A stretch of DNA of 64,000 nt from Parasedimentitalea denitrificans (GTDB taxonomy: Bacteria > Pseudomonadota > Alphaproteobacteria > Rhodobacterales > Rhodobacteraceae). Where the stretch lies: positions 1 to 64,000 of the forward strand of contig NZ_QHLQ01000002.1 of assembly GCF_011813015.1 (NCBI RefSeq). Reading direction: 5' to 3'. Position numbers and translations under genes: made by a program. Below the pieces are notes generated by a model, which saw nothing but the letters and a program-made list of their open reading frames with translations, was not told the origin of the DNA and made no database searches. Positions 50,121 through 59,035 of this stretch are shown here, in pieces; within the stretch, counting starts at the first letter, position 1, and every line of letters starts with the position of its first letter.

Positions 50121-51431
50121 TCAAGCTATGTTCGGCAAGCCCGCAAGTTCCGAAATTTCAGCCATTGCGTCGTCCTGGTCTAGGCTACCTAGTTCTCCCA
50201 TTGGTGGAAGATCACCCATGTCAACCATTGGCAAGTCGCCACCTAGGCCATCACCAGCATCCATTCCTGCCATCGGTAAATCGCCCATGTCAGCCATTGG
50301 TAGGTCACCCATGCCATCCATCGGTAGATCGCCCATGTCCGCCATCGGCAGGTCACCTATACCGGCCATTGGCAAGTCACCCATAGGCTCTGCTCCAAGC
50401 CCATCAATTGGGTCTTGCAACGTCTGAGCCGCGATTCCCAATCCCATACCCTGCGGTTCCGGGGTATGTTCGATTGCCATATCCCCTCCCATTTCAGAGT
50501 TGAAAGCAGAGCTATCAGGGGTTCCCCCAGCGGATGCTGCATTTGCGTCACTTAGACGAACAGCACGCGCACCATTGATTTGCCCCAGACGCCCGCCAGA
50601 GATTCGTTGACCATTAATGGAAACAAGATCGGTTTCATAAAGGAAGGCCTGATCCAGTGGTAGCATATCACCAATCTGCAGGTTCGAAAACGTGCTGACG
50701 GGCACCTGCATCCTGCACAGGTCCGCGCTCAGTTCGACCCTCATTGAACCCATTCCGTTCCCTAGGGACGGTCCAAAATCCAACTCTCCAGCGCCATCCT
50801 GGCCGAGATCCGCCGCTGTTGGTTCAGGAATAATAAGAGTCACAGCGCCCTGCATCGCGCCACATGACAGGTCTAACCCGAGTTCAATAACCCGGTAGTC
50901 GTCGGCTTCTAGCCCCAACATCAGGCTCCGGACATCCTCAATCCGGGCGCCGAAACGGAACCCTTCAAACAGGTTCAGATCAGGCTGACCCTCTAACATG
51001 GTTACTGCCTTGGCAAAGGCCCGATCGATAAAGTCAGCGGTCATGGCAGCGTCGGTCGAGGTATAATGGCGTTCTGTCGGCGCCTTGCCCATCACCTGCC
51101 CCATTGTCTGCTGCTGGATCAGCGCGGTAACCGTTGGCGCGTCCAATGTTGCAGCGCCAATACGACCATTGGGGCCATCTAAAACTACAAGCAGCTTTTC
51201 GTCAGCTAGGTATCGGCTCAGGTCTTCGGGACGGCAATTCAACTGTCGGGCAGCAATTACGGCCAGCGGCAGCTCGCACAGATCCGCGGCAGCCCGCGCC
51301 AACGAACGGCGCAGCACTTTAAGGGTGGCTGAATTGGAATTGCTCCCGGCACCCTCGCGCACAGCAGCTAGCTTGCGTGCAAGGACTCCTGCACCACTTT
51401 CCGCCGTATTATCTGTTGCTGTCTTTGACAT
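50121..51431 (-). CDS. FliM/FliN-type protein with C-terminal GDLPM octapeptide repeats
   Basis: The 436-residue protein resembles the FliM middle domain (residues 30-200) followed by a SpoA/FliN-like domain (about 215-290: MRVELSADLCRMQVPVSTFS, LQIGDMLPL, VSINGQRISGGRLGQINGARAVRL). SpoA domains form the flagellar C-ring and type III sorting platforms. Residues 351-414 are seven near-copies of GDLPMADM, with one short interruption. No flagellar gene is nearby, and the tail is not a feature of ordinary FliM. It may be a second motor switch protein. It lies upstream of no other gene on its strand in this block. Confidence 0.8.
   Translation of the reverse strand: MSKTATDNTAESGAGVLARKLAAVREGAGSNSNSATLKVLRRSLARAAADLCELPLAVIAARQLNCRPEDLSRYLADEKLLVVLDGPNGRIGAATLDAPTVTALIQQQTMGQVMGKAPTERHYTSTDAAMTADFIDRAFAKAVTMLEGQPDLNLFEGFRFGARIEDVRSLMLGLEADDYRVIELGLDLSCGAMQGAVTLIIPEPTAADLGQDGAGELDFGPSLGNGMGSMRVELSADLCRMQVPVSTFSNLQIGDMLPLDQAFLYETDLVSINGQRISGGRLGQINGARAVRLSDANAASAGGTPDSSAFNSEMGGDMAIEHTPEPQGMGLGIAAQTLQDPIDGLGAEPMGDLPMAGIGDLPMADMGDLPMDGMGDLPMADMGDLPMAGMDAGDGLGGDLPMVDMGDLPPMGELGSLDQDDAMAEISELAGLPNIA
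50190..50381 (-). repeat. 24-bp tandem repeats coding for the GDLPM octapeptides
   Basis: Seven units of about 24 bases encode GDLP-M/P-x-x-M repeats: five directly adjoining, then a 7-residue interruption, then two more. The DNA copies are similar enough for slippage, so the number of units may differ between strains. Confidence 0.85.
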
Positions 51432-51513
51432 AGGTTCCCAACCTGCACCTTCTGCGCCCCTTTGGATATCTTTTAGCCTGAAGGTGGTTACCAGAGTATT
51501 TATAAACGCAGTT

Positions 51514-54192
51514 TTACGCCGCCATTTCCGAACTCACTGGCAAAGAAACCCGAAAGGCGCCGCCAGGGTGCCCATGCAGATAGCGCACATCGCCACCAAG
51601 ACGCTGCATTATCTCACGGCAAATTGCCAAGCCAAGACCTGCGCCACCCGCTTTTTCCGGGCTAACCCTAGAGAATTTCTCAAAAATCATTTGTTGGGAT
51701 GGCGCGGGGATTCCGCTTCCGTTGTCCAGAAAATCAATCCGCAGCCGCTCCCTCTTTATCGAAACTTCGATACGAATTTCTGGGTTTTCTGCGTCACAGT
51801 ATTTTTGCGCATTGGCGATCAGATTGATAAACACCTGTGCCAGTCGGTCCAAATCTGAAGAAATCCGCACCGTTTCGTTTATTTCCTTGCGGCACACCTT
51901 TAGCGGCTTTTCGGACCCGGCTAATGCTGTGGACACCGCGTGATCCAGAACTTCGGCCAGATTTCCAACCGTCATGTTCAAACTTACCTGGCCGCTTTCC
52001 AGCACGCTAAGATCCAGCAGATCGTCCAACAGCCGTGTCAATCGAAGGGCCTCATCGTGGATAATTGTGGCGTAACGTGTGTGGTCCGTTTCGCTGTGCC
52101 CATCTGCATCGCGCAGGATTTCCGAAAAGGCCCGAATAGAGGTCATGGGCGTTCGTAGCTCGTGGCTTACCTGGCTCAGAAAGGCATCTTTTTGCTCAGA
52201 GATTTGCGTCAGTTTCTCATTAGTTTCACGTAGTTGGCGGGCAGTTCGTGCTAATTCAGTTGATTGCGATTCCAACTGGCTTGAGTACTCCAACATCTGA
52301 GCTGTTTCATCCGCCACGGCCAACAGATCCTCGACCGAAACCGAAGACCCACCCGCGATTTGCCCTACCATCGCGTGCGAGGCTGCCGCTCCAACCGATC
52401 CACTCAGCTCGCGTTCCAGTCGTTCCAGAAATGCAGGTGTCGGCTCGGGCAGATCACTGTGTTTTCCTTGACGCAATGCTTCCTCTTGGAAAAAACCCTG
52501 CGCCTCTTCCGCCCCAAGAATCCGCTGGGACATGACCATCAAATCCTCACTTTGTGCCACCTGACCAGTCCAACCGCGTGGACCCACTGAATGGTCGAAC
52601 ACATTGACGAACTGCGCGCCTTGCAGCCGCTCCATCGGGCTGGGAAATGTCGCTAGTGACACAAAGCAAAATGCTACAGTGTTTAGCGTCATCGACCACA
52701 TCACCGCATGAACAATAGGATCTAGTCCCTCGATCCCGAACAAGGCCTGCGGTCGTAGCCAAGACAGGCCAAACAACCCGTTACTTAGAACCGTGTCTGG
52801 CAACAGGCCGCCGCCCAACGCAGGTAGCAACATCGTGAACAGCCACAGCGCAAACCCCACCGTTAGTCCAGACAGCGCCCCCGAGCGGGTGGCCCCGCGC
52901 CAGAACAGCCCCCCCACCAAAGCGGGCAAGATCTGGGCAATACCAGCAAAGGAAATCAACCCGATTGAGGCCAGGGCAGCGCCGTGCCCAGAGAATGTGT
53001 AGTAGAAATAGCCAAGCATCATGATGGCGGCGATTGAAATTCTGCGGGACAATAGCACCACATTTCGAACATCACCCGAAACAGAAGCCCCATCCCCCTG
53101 CATCCGCAACCAGATCGGCATAACGATATGGTTCGACACCATCGTCGACAGCGCCATTGCCGCAACAATCACCATCGACGTGGCAGACGAAAATCCCCCC
53201 AAGAAAGCCAGCACTGCTAGCCCGTCGCGTCCTTGGCTAAGGGGTAAGGTCAGCACAAACAGGTCAGGATTTGACCCAATAGGCAGCAGTTCCAAGCCAA
53301 TGGCCGCAATCGGCACCACAAAAAGGCTCATCAACAGCAGATACAATGGAAAGGCCCAGGCCGCAGTGCGTAGATGCCGTTCGTCTTCGTTCTCGACCAC
53401 CATCACCTGAAACATGCGCGGCAGGCAGACAAATGCCGCAGCAGCCAGAAACGTAATCGTGGCCCAACGGTCACCCTGCACCTGCCATTGGCCAATTGGC
53501 GAGGCATCAATGCGATCCATGGTTTCACTTAGCCCGTCCGATAGCCCCCAAACCACAAAGATCCCCACGGCCAACAGCGCCAGCAGTTTAACCACCGCCT
53601 CGACAGCGACAGCAGTCACAACGCCATGGTGCCGCTCGTTCGCATTTAGATTACGGGTGCCAAATAAAATGGCAAACACTGCGAGCCCAGCGGCCACCCA
53701 GAACACTGTTGTGGTTTCATTCAACTGACTGGCAGGGTCCGCCTCTGCAAAGGTTGAGAAGGACAGTGTAATCGACTGTAATTGAAGCGCAATATATGGA
53801 GTTATCCCGATCACGGCGAGAAGTGTCACGCAGATCGCAAGTGTATTGGATTTGCCATAGCGCGCCGAGATCAGGTCAGCGATAGAGGTGACCCGCTGAC
53901 TGCGCCCGATCCTCACCAGCTTTCGCAGGCCCCACCACCAACCGATCATCACCAGTGTTGGCCCCAGATAGATGGTAATGAACTCTAACCCAGACCGCGC
54001 CGCGTAACCCACCGCTCCGTAGAAAGTCCAGGCAGTACAATAGATTGACAGCGACAGCGTATAGACCAGTGGCGACCGCAACCATGCTGCCCGGTGGCCT
54101 CGGCTGGCACTGCGATCCGCAACAAACGCCACCAGAAAGAGCAGTGCGACATAGGCCATGCAAATGACGACTAGCACGTTCAGCGAGGCCAT
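51514..54192 (-). CDS. Sodium/solute symporter-type sensor histidine kinase (CbrA-like)
   Basis: The 892-residue protein joins an N-terminal SSS/PutP-like membrane domain of about 13 helices (residues 1-500) to a cytoplasmic kinase. The H-box reads FLSQVSHELRTPMTSIRAF near residue 675, and the ATPase domain follows with NLIANAQKY, DNGSGIP and GAGLGLAICREIM. CbrA-type fusions sense or transport a substrate and signal to a response regulator. The ATG overlaps the stop of the small membrane protein upstream. With the single-domain response regulator it forms a three-gene operon. The ligand is unknown. Confidence 0.92.
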   Translation of the reverse strand: MASLNVLVVICMAYVALLFLVAFVADRSASRGHRAAWLRSPLVYTLSLSIYCTAWTFYGAVGYAARSGLEFITIYLGPTLVMIGWWWGLRKLVRIGRSQRVTSIADLISARYGKSNTLAICVTLLAVIGITPYIALQLQSITLSFSTFAEADPASQLNETTTVFWVAAGLAVFAILFGTRNLNANERHHGVVTAVAVEAVVKLLALLAVGIFVVWGLSDGLSETMDRIDASPIGQWQVQGDRWATITFLAAAAFVCLPRMFQVMVVENEDERHLRTAAWAFPLYLLLMSLFVVPIAAIGLELLPIGSNPDLFVLTLPLSQGRDGLAVLAFLGGFSSATSMVIVAAMALSTMVSNHIVMPIWLRMQGDGASVSGDVRNVVLLSRRISIAAIMMLGYFYYTFSGHGAALASIGLISFAGIAQILPALVGGLFWRGATRSGALSGLTVGFALWLFTMLLPALGGGLLPDTVLSNGLFGLSWLRPQALFGIEGLDPIVHAVMWSMTLNTVAFCFVSLATFPSPMERLQGAQFVNVFDHSVGPRGWTGQVAQSEDLMVMSQRILGAEEAQGFFQEEALRQGKHSDLPEPTPAFLERLERELSGSVGAAASHAMVGQIAGGSSVSVEDLLAVADETAQMLEYSSQLESQSTELARTARQLRETNEKLTQISEQKDAFLSQVSHELRTPMTSIRAFSEILRDADGHSETDHTRYATIIHDEALRLTRLLDDLLDLSVLESGQVSLNMTVGNLAEVLDHAVSTALAGSEKPLKVCRKEINETVRISSDLDRLAQVFINLIANAQKYCDAENPEIRIEVSIKRERLRIDFLDNGSGIPAPSQQMIFEKFSRVSPEKAGGAGLGLAICREIMQRLGGDVRYLHGHPGGAFRVSLPVSSEMAA

Positions 54193-54527
54193 TAAGGGCC
54201 CTCCTCGCCCGGTTGGTCTGTACCTTCGGTCCAGTTTTCTGCCCAAAGACGCACGGCGCTACTGAAACCCAGGCTCGCCAGGATCAGCAGCGTCCAGACC
54301 ACAAACATGTATGTGATTGCCTCGGACATTGGCATGCCGCCCGCAGTGTCTGGCGCTGGGTAAGGATCGGGATTAGGCCACATCAATGGCACACAAAACA
54401 GGAGCGCCCCAGTGAAGGGTAATAACCGGGCGATATCCATCAACCGTCTGCGGCGATACGTTCGACGTTCTACGAACAGCGCAGTCTTTTGCCTGCCCCG
54501 CGTGTCGTCCCAGTCAGAGTGGTTCAT
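54192..54527 (-). CDS. Small membrane protein of the symporter-kinase operon
   Basis: The 111-residue protein has a basic N-terminus, two hydrophobic helices (LLPFTGALLFCVPLMW, then MFVVWTLLILASLGFSSAV) and an acidic tail. It overlaps the response regulator gene by 4 bases (ATGA) and the kinase gene by one base, so the three are tightly coupled. Similar small proteins accompany SSS-type kinases. It probably belongs to the sensor complex; the role is unknown. Confidence 0.8.
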   Translation of the reverse strand: MNHSDWDDTRGRQKTALFVERRTYRRRRLMDIARLLPFTGALLFCVPLMWPNPDPYPAPDTAGGMPMSEAITYMFVVWTLLILASLGFSSAVRLWAENWTEGTDQPGEEGP

Positions 54528-54904
54528 TCCTGATTGGCCTGCGCGTGCAGATCGCGCACCGCGGCCAAAACTTCGGTGTTGGAAAATGGCTTGGTCATAA
54601 AGCGACTTACACCGGCTTTTTCAGCCATATCCCTGTCTCGTGCTTGCCCGCGCGCTGTCAACATAAGTACAGGCAAGTTGCGCAGATTTTCTTCTTCTCT
54701 CACGTCTTTGATGATCTCCATGCCGCTTTTCCCCGGCAACATCAGGTCTAGAATCACCAGATCGGGGTTTGCGGCCTTGATCACCTCGACCGCGTCGCTG
54801 CCATCGGAGTGCGCATCAACGGTCCAGCCCTCGCGCGTTAGCAAAAAGCGGATCGCCTCAATGATATTAGGCTCGTCCTCGATCAAAACGACATGTCTGC
54901 CCAT
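54524..54904 (-). CDS. Single-domain response regulator (REC)
   Basis: The 126-residue protein is a receiver domain only: acidic IEDEP near the N-terminus, phospho-accepting Asp in LVILDLMLPGKSG, the LMLTARG threonine and the MTKPFS lysine. There is no output domain, so it may act by protein contact or as a phosphate relay for the symporter-kinase two genes downstream. I prefer the second in-frame ATG (MGRHVVL); the first is two codons earlier. Confidence 0.92.
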   Translation of the reverse strand: MGRHVVLIEDEPNIIEAIRFLLTREGWTVDAHSDGSDAVEVIKAANPDLVILDLMLPGKSGMEIIKDVREEENLRNLPVLMLTARGQARDRDMAEKAGVSRFMTKPFSNTEVLAAVRDLHAQANQE

Positions 54905-54999
54905 GGTCACATCCCCTCCCAGCGCTGCCTCCCGGTCCCGTAAGACCCAGCGCCATTCCTTCCAATTCTCCGTAGACTAGACCTGCTGTAACGGAACTG

Positions 55000-56295
55000 T
55001 CAAAACTCTTCATCCAAAATAGAGGGTTCACGTCGCGCTACACAGTCCCTGGCCATGCAAACTCGACAGCTTGACCCCACTGCCAATGACTCTGCCTGGG
55101 TCTCAGCCACCGGAAGGATCAGCATCATGGTACGATACACTGGATCACTGTCAAACTCCGGCGGCGTCTGTGGCCATGCAATAGCCAGACATTCAAACAC
55201 CGCCGCATTACGACCATGCTGAACCACTTGCCGTCGCACCGGGACCTGCGGCCTTGCAAGCGCAGCATACAAAGGCCACAGCGGACAGGAGGCTCCAAAC
55301 CGAGGCAAGGCAAAACCGGCGATAGGTTTACGGAACAAAACCGCCCCAGAGGCGTCGCAGATCACCAGGCCGGATGCCTGCCCAAGCACATCTTCGGGCA
55401 AAGCCGCTAATCGTCGTAATAACTGCGGCAAATCACTTCGGAATAGAACGGCCAGGTTAGCCGGACCGACTCCGTTGGTTACGGCCTGCGCAATCTCCGC
55501 CAGCGGTATTTTTTCGGCATCCTCGCGATATTGATTTAGCGCAGCCAGAGCGGTGGAACGTGCTGCATCACTTTGCAGTTCAGGCGCTGACGCCACCAAC
55601 TCTTCGGGGGACACATCGCCCTGTTCAAGGCTGGCAAAATGGTAGTCATGCGCTGTAAAGAACGCTTCCACTTCCTCCTGTGGAACGCCCCGTCGTTCTG
55701 ATCCGGTGCTGCTCTGATCCAGAAAACTTACCAGCGACTTACTGCTTTCGGCCAACCGCCGGGAATCTTCGTTCAGGTTTCGGTGGAACCGATCGCGCCA
55801 TTCCTGTTCCAGCTCCCCAGTTTCCGCCAGAATGGATGCAGTCGATCGAATTGCCGCCGCCGTTGACAGAACTTCGTGAAGCGAAGCCGCAAGGTGAGGG
55901 TCGTGGGTCAACCGGTCTGATAAAACCTGCACCGTGCGTTCCAACGATGCCACCCGCCGGTGTTCGCCTGCTAGCACCTCGGCCCAACCGGGGAAACGGC
56001 CCGCAAACTCATCCGCATGATCGAGTTCCGCGACGGGTTTACCCGAATCCGCTGCGGCCTCTCTTAGTGCGGCAATCAAGGCAACTTCTGCGCCTTCGGT
56101 CAACATCGACGGCTCGACCCCTAGGGCTTTGGCAATGTCGACCAACAACTTGCCACCGATGCGGCGCCGGTTGTGTTCGATCAGGTTAAGATAGGACGCC
56201 GAAATATTTACCTGTCGTGCCAACGCCGCCTGCCGCAGTTCAAGAAACAGTCTGCGCTCTCGAATACGGCTGCCAGTAAGGGTTTCTCGAGCCAT
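55000..56295 (-). CDS. XRE-family regulator with DUF2083-type C-terminus (ScfR/MccR-like)
   Basis: The 431-residue regulator has an N-terminal helix-turn-helix (RIRERRLFLELRQAALARQ, SASYLNLIEHNRRRI), a long helical middle, and a C-terminal domain ending SCRVCMARDCVARREPSIL with a cysteine cluster. This architecture matches the short-chain fatty acyl-CoA regulator group (RamB, MccR, ScfR). It is divergent from the ABC transporter operon, with 229 bases between start codons, and is the likeliest regulator of it. The effector is not known here. Confidence 0.88.
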   Translation of the reverse strand: MARETLTGSRIRERRLFLELRQAALARQVNISASYLNLIEHNRRRIGGKLLVDIAKALGVEPSMLTEGAEVALIAALREAAADSGKPVAELDHADEFAGRFPGWAEVLAGEHRRVASLERTVQVLSDRLTHDPHLAASLHEVLSTAAAIRSTASILAETGELEQEWRDRFHRNLNEDSRRLAESSKSLVSFLDQSSTGSERRGVPQEEVEAFFTAHDYHFASLEQGDVSPEELVASAPELQSDAARSTALAALNQYREDAEKIPLAEIAQAVTNGVGPANLAVLFRSDLPQLLRRLAALPEDVLGQASGLVICDASGAVLFRKPIAGFALPRFGASCPLWPLYAALARPQVPVRRQVVQHGRNAAVFECLAIAWPQTPPEFDSDPVYRTMMLILPVAETQAESLAVGSSCRVCMARDCVARREPSILDEEF

Positions 56296-56370
56296 AACCT
56301 GAGCCTCTCTGTTGGTTCTGGTATTTCCATTTTCTGCGCTGCAACATTAAAAACTTTACAACACACTACG

Positions 56371-56467
56371 GCACATTGTGCATTTATTTACATGATTAAC
56401 CCGAAAAACAAGGCGATTATTGCGAAATTTTACAGATCACTCCCATACTGTCTTTGCACATTTGTGC
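56371..56467. promoter_or_regulatory. Pair of GCACA/TGTGC palindromes in the divergent control region
   Basis: GCACA-T-TGTGC (56371-56381) and GCACA-TT-TGTGC (56456-56467) are two copies of one short palindrome, 85 bases apart. They lie between the ScfR-like regulator and the transporter operon. TTTACA stretches occur near both. They are good candidates for binding sites of the adjacent regulator. Confidence 0.5.
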
Positions 56468-56524
56468 TTGCGCATCGCAGAAGTAGAGGAGCTGCGACGC
56501 GTCAATCATATAAGGGAGGATTAT

Positions 56525-57868
56525 ATGTCCAATTCGAATTTCACGCGTCGTGGCATGCTGAAAACCAGCGCCGTCGCCGGCGCTGGCGTTGCATTGCCGA
56601 CGATCTTTACTGCATCGTCCGTTGCGGCCTACACCAACGAACCCACTGGTAGTTCTGTCACTTTGGGCTTCAACGTTCCACAAACTGGCCCCTACGCTGA
56701 CGAGGGTGCAGATGAGCTGCGCGCCTATCAGCTTGCTGTCGAGCACCTGAACGGTGAAGGCGACGGCGGCATGATGAACACTTTCAGCTCCAAAGAGCTG
56801 CAGGGCAACGGCATCCTGGGCAAGAAAGTCGAGTTCGTCACAGGCGATACTCAGACCAAATCTGACGCTGCCCGCGCATCGGCCAAGTCGATGATCGAAA
56901 AAGACGGCGCAGTGATGATCACTGGCGGCTCGTCCTCGGGTGTTGCGATTGCTGTTCAGGGTCTATGTCAGGAAGCTGGCGTGATCTTCATGGCTGGCCT
57001 GACCCACTCGAACGACACAACTGGTAAAGATAAGAAAGCCAATGGCTTCCGTCACTTCTTTAACGGTTACATGTCTGCTGCGGCGCTGGCTCCGGTTCTT
57101 AAGAACCTGTATGGCACCGACCGTAACGCCTATCACCTGACAGCTGACTACACTTGGGGCTGGACACAGGAAGAGTCGATCGCTGCTGCAACCGAAGCCA
57201 TGGGCTGGAACACAGTCAACAAGGTGCGCACACCGCTCGCCTCGACTGACTTCTCGTCCTACATCGCTCCGGTTCTGAACTCTGGCGCCGATGTTCTGGT
57301 TCTGAACCACTACGGCGGCAACATGGTCAACTCGCTGACCAACGCTGTTCAGTTTGGTCTGCGTGAGAAGGTTGTGAATGGCAAGAACTTCGAAATCGTT
57401 GTTCCACTGTATTCACGTCTGATGGCCAAAGGTGCTGGCGCCAACGTTAAGGGCATTCACGGCTCTACTAACTGGCACTGGTCGCTGCAGGATGATGCCT
57501 CCAAGGCATTCGTTAAATCCTTTGGCACCAAGTACGGCTTCCCACCAAGCCAGGCGGCTCACACCGTTTACTGTCAGACACTGCTGTATGCAGATGCTGC
57601 TACACGCGCAGGTACGTTCAACCCATGTGGTATCGGCGAAGCCCTCGAAGGCTTTGAGTTCGACGGCTTGGGCAACGGTAAAACACTGTACCGTGCAGGC
57701 GATCACCAGTGCTTCAAGGACGTTCTTGTTGTGCGCGGTAAAGAAAACCCAACCTCCGAGTTCGACCTTCTTGAAGTTGTCGAAGTCACTCCGGCGGCTC
57801 AGGTTACTTACCCGATCGATCACCCAATGTTTGCTGGCGGTGCCCTGGGCACTTGTAACGCAGGCTAA
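56525..57868 (+). CDS. Tat-exported ABC transporter substrate-binding protein
   Basis: The 447-residue periplasmic protein has a twin-arginine-like signal (RRGMLKTSAVAGAG) and the type I periplasmic fold of the branched-chain amino acid/urea/amide family (VTLGFNVPQTGPYADEG, then MITGGSSSGVAIAVQ and NHYGGNMVNS). The start is fixed by GGGAGG 6 bases before the ATG; the frame is open 35 codons earlier. Two permease and two ATPase genes follow. The ligand is not determinable. Confidence 0.92.
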   Translation: MSNSNFTRRGMLKTSAVAGAGVALPTIFTASSVAAYTNEPTGSSVTLGFNVPQTGPYADEGADELRAYQLAVEHLNGEGDGGMMNTFSSKELQGNGILGKKVEFVTGDTQTKSDAARASAKSMIEKDGAVMITGGSSSGVAIAVQGLCQEAGVIFMAGLTHSNDTTGKDKKANGFRHFFNGYMSAAALAPVLKNLYGTDRNAYHLTADYTWGWTQEESIAAATEAMGWNTVNKVRTPLASTDFSSYIAPVLNSGADVLVLNHYGGNMVNSLTNAVQFGLREKVVNGKNFEIVVPLYSRLMAKGAGANVKGIHGSTNWHWSLQDDASKAFVKSFGTKYGFPPSQAAHTVYCQTLLYADAATRAGTFNPCGIGEALEGFEFDGLGNGKTLYRAGDHQCFKDVLVVRGKENPTSEFDLLEVVEVTPAAQVTYPIDHPMFAGGALGTCNAG

Positions 57869-57880
57869 GGCCATTTGGCC

Positions 57881-57909
57881 GGGCTGGGCGCGCAAATTGC
57901 GCCCGGCCC
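57881..57909 (+). terminator. Strong hairpin between substrate-binding and permease genes
   Basis: GGGCTGGGCGC pairs with GCGCCCGGCCC (one G·U) across a 7-base loop, 12 bases after the stop. It is not followed by a T-run. It probably slows 3' decay or causes partial termination, so the binding protein is made in excess over the permeases. Confidence 0.65.
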
Positions 57910-58008
57910 ATTCACCCGGCCGCCGGATCTTACAGATCACCACGACACTCCCCGTCGAGGCCGCCGGACAGTCATAAAGACCAGACCACAAACCCAAAGG
58001 TGGGGGCT

Positions 58009-59031
58009 ATGGACGCAATCCTATTGCAAATCTTGAACGGGCTCGACAAGGGCTCTGCCTATGCGCTGATCGCGCTGGGACTGACACTCATTTTTGGCAC
58101 GCTTGGCGTGGTGAACTTTGCCCACGGGGCCTTGTTCATGATCGGTGCATTTTGCGCCGTCACCGTACAACGTCTCTTCAGCCTCAGCTTTGAGACAATT
58201 GATGAGACCCAAACCGACTTTCTTGGCAATGCACTGAAAGTTAAAACCCCCTATGTCGAGGCCTGGTTCGGCCCTCAAATGGGCGGAGCAATCATCGATT
58301 GGGCTGTGCCCTTGGCGATCTTGTTTGCGATCCCGATTATGGTTTTTGTCGGCTATGCGATGGAACGCGGGCTGATCAAACACTTCTACAAGCGGCCCCA
58401 CGCCGACCAGATTCTGGTGACCTTTGGCCTCGCCATCGTGTTGCAGGAAGTGATTAAATATTTCTACGGCGCGAACCCGATCCAGACCCCTGCCCCCGAG
58501 TCTCTCAGCGGAATCGTCAATCTGGGCGCTATCATTGGCATGGATATCGTCTATCCAGTCTGGCGTGTCGTGTACTTCCTGTTCTCGCTCTTGGTTATTG
58601 GCGGCATCTTCTCATTCCTGCAGTTCACCACCTTTGGTATGGTGGTACGCGCCGGTATGGCAGACCGTGAAACGGTGGGCTTGCTGGGTATCAACATCGA
58701 CAAGCGGTTCACCGTCATGTTTGGCATCGCCGCCGCTGTCGCAGGCCTTGCTGGGGTTATGTACACCCCGATCAACTCCCCCAACTATCATATGGGCATG
58801 GACTTCCTTGTTCTCAGCTTTGTTGTGGTGGTTGTTGGCGGCATGGGTTCGCTGCCCGGAGCTGTTCTGGCTGGCTTCCTGCTGGGAATTCTCGAAAGCT
58901 TTGCCTCGATGAACGAGATCAAATCAATCATCCCAGGTATCGACCAAATCATCATCTACGTGGTGGCAATCATCATTCTGCTCACCCGCCCCCGAGGCCT
59001 AATGGGCCGCAAAGGCGTGATGGAGGACTAA
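58009..59031 (+). CDS. Branched-chain amino acid/amide ABC transporter permease (LivH type)
   Basis: The 340-residue membrane protein has about eight helices and the LivH/UrtB pattern: [20 protein letters not shown] near residue 25 and [20 protein letters not shown] towards the C-terminus. A GTG three codons earlier opens the frame; the ATG is better placed after AGGTGG. It pairs with the downstream LivM-type permease, 4 bases away. Confidence 0.93.
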   Translation: MDAILLQILNGLDKGSAYALIALGLTLIFGTLGVVNFAHGALFMIGAFCAVTVQRLFSLSFETIDETQTDFLGNALKVKTPYVEAWFGPQMGGAIIDWAVPLAILFAIPIMVFVGYAMERGLIKHFYKRPHADQILVTFGLAIVLQEVIKYFYGANPIQTPAPESLSGIVNLGAIIGMDIVYPVWRVVYFLFSLLVIGGIFSFLQFTTFGMVVRAGMADRETVGLLGINIDKRFTVMFGIAAAVAGLAGVMYTPINSPNYHMGMDFLVLSFVVVVVGGMGSLPGAVLAGFLLGILESFASMNEIKSIIPGIDQIIIYVVAIIILLTRPRGLMGRKGVMED

Positions 59032-59035
59032 AAAC

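Noticed and set aside
50190..50381. Regular 24-bp repeats that could suggest a CRISPR array
   Set aside because: The repeats are contiguous, lack spacers and lie in frame within a coding sequence as GDLPM octapeptides.
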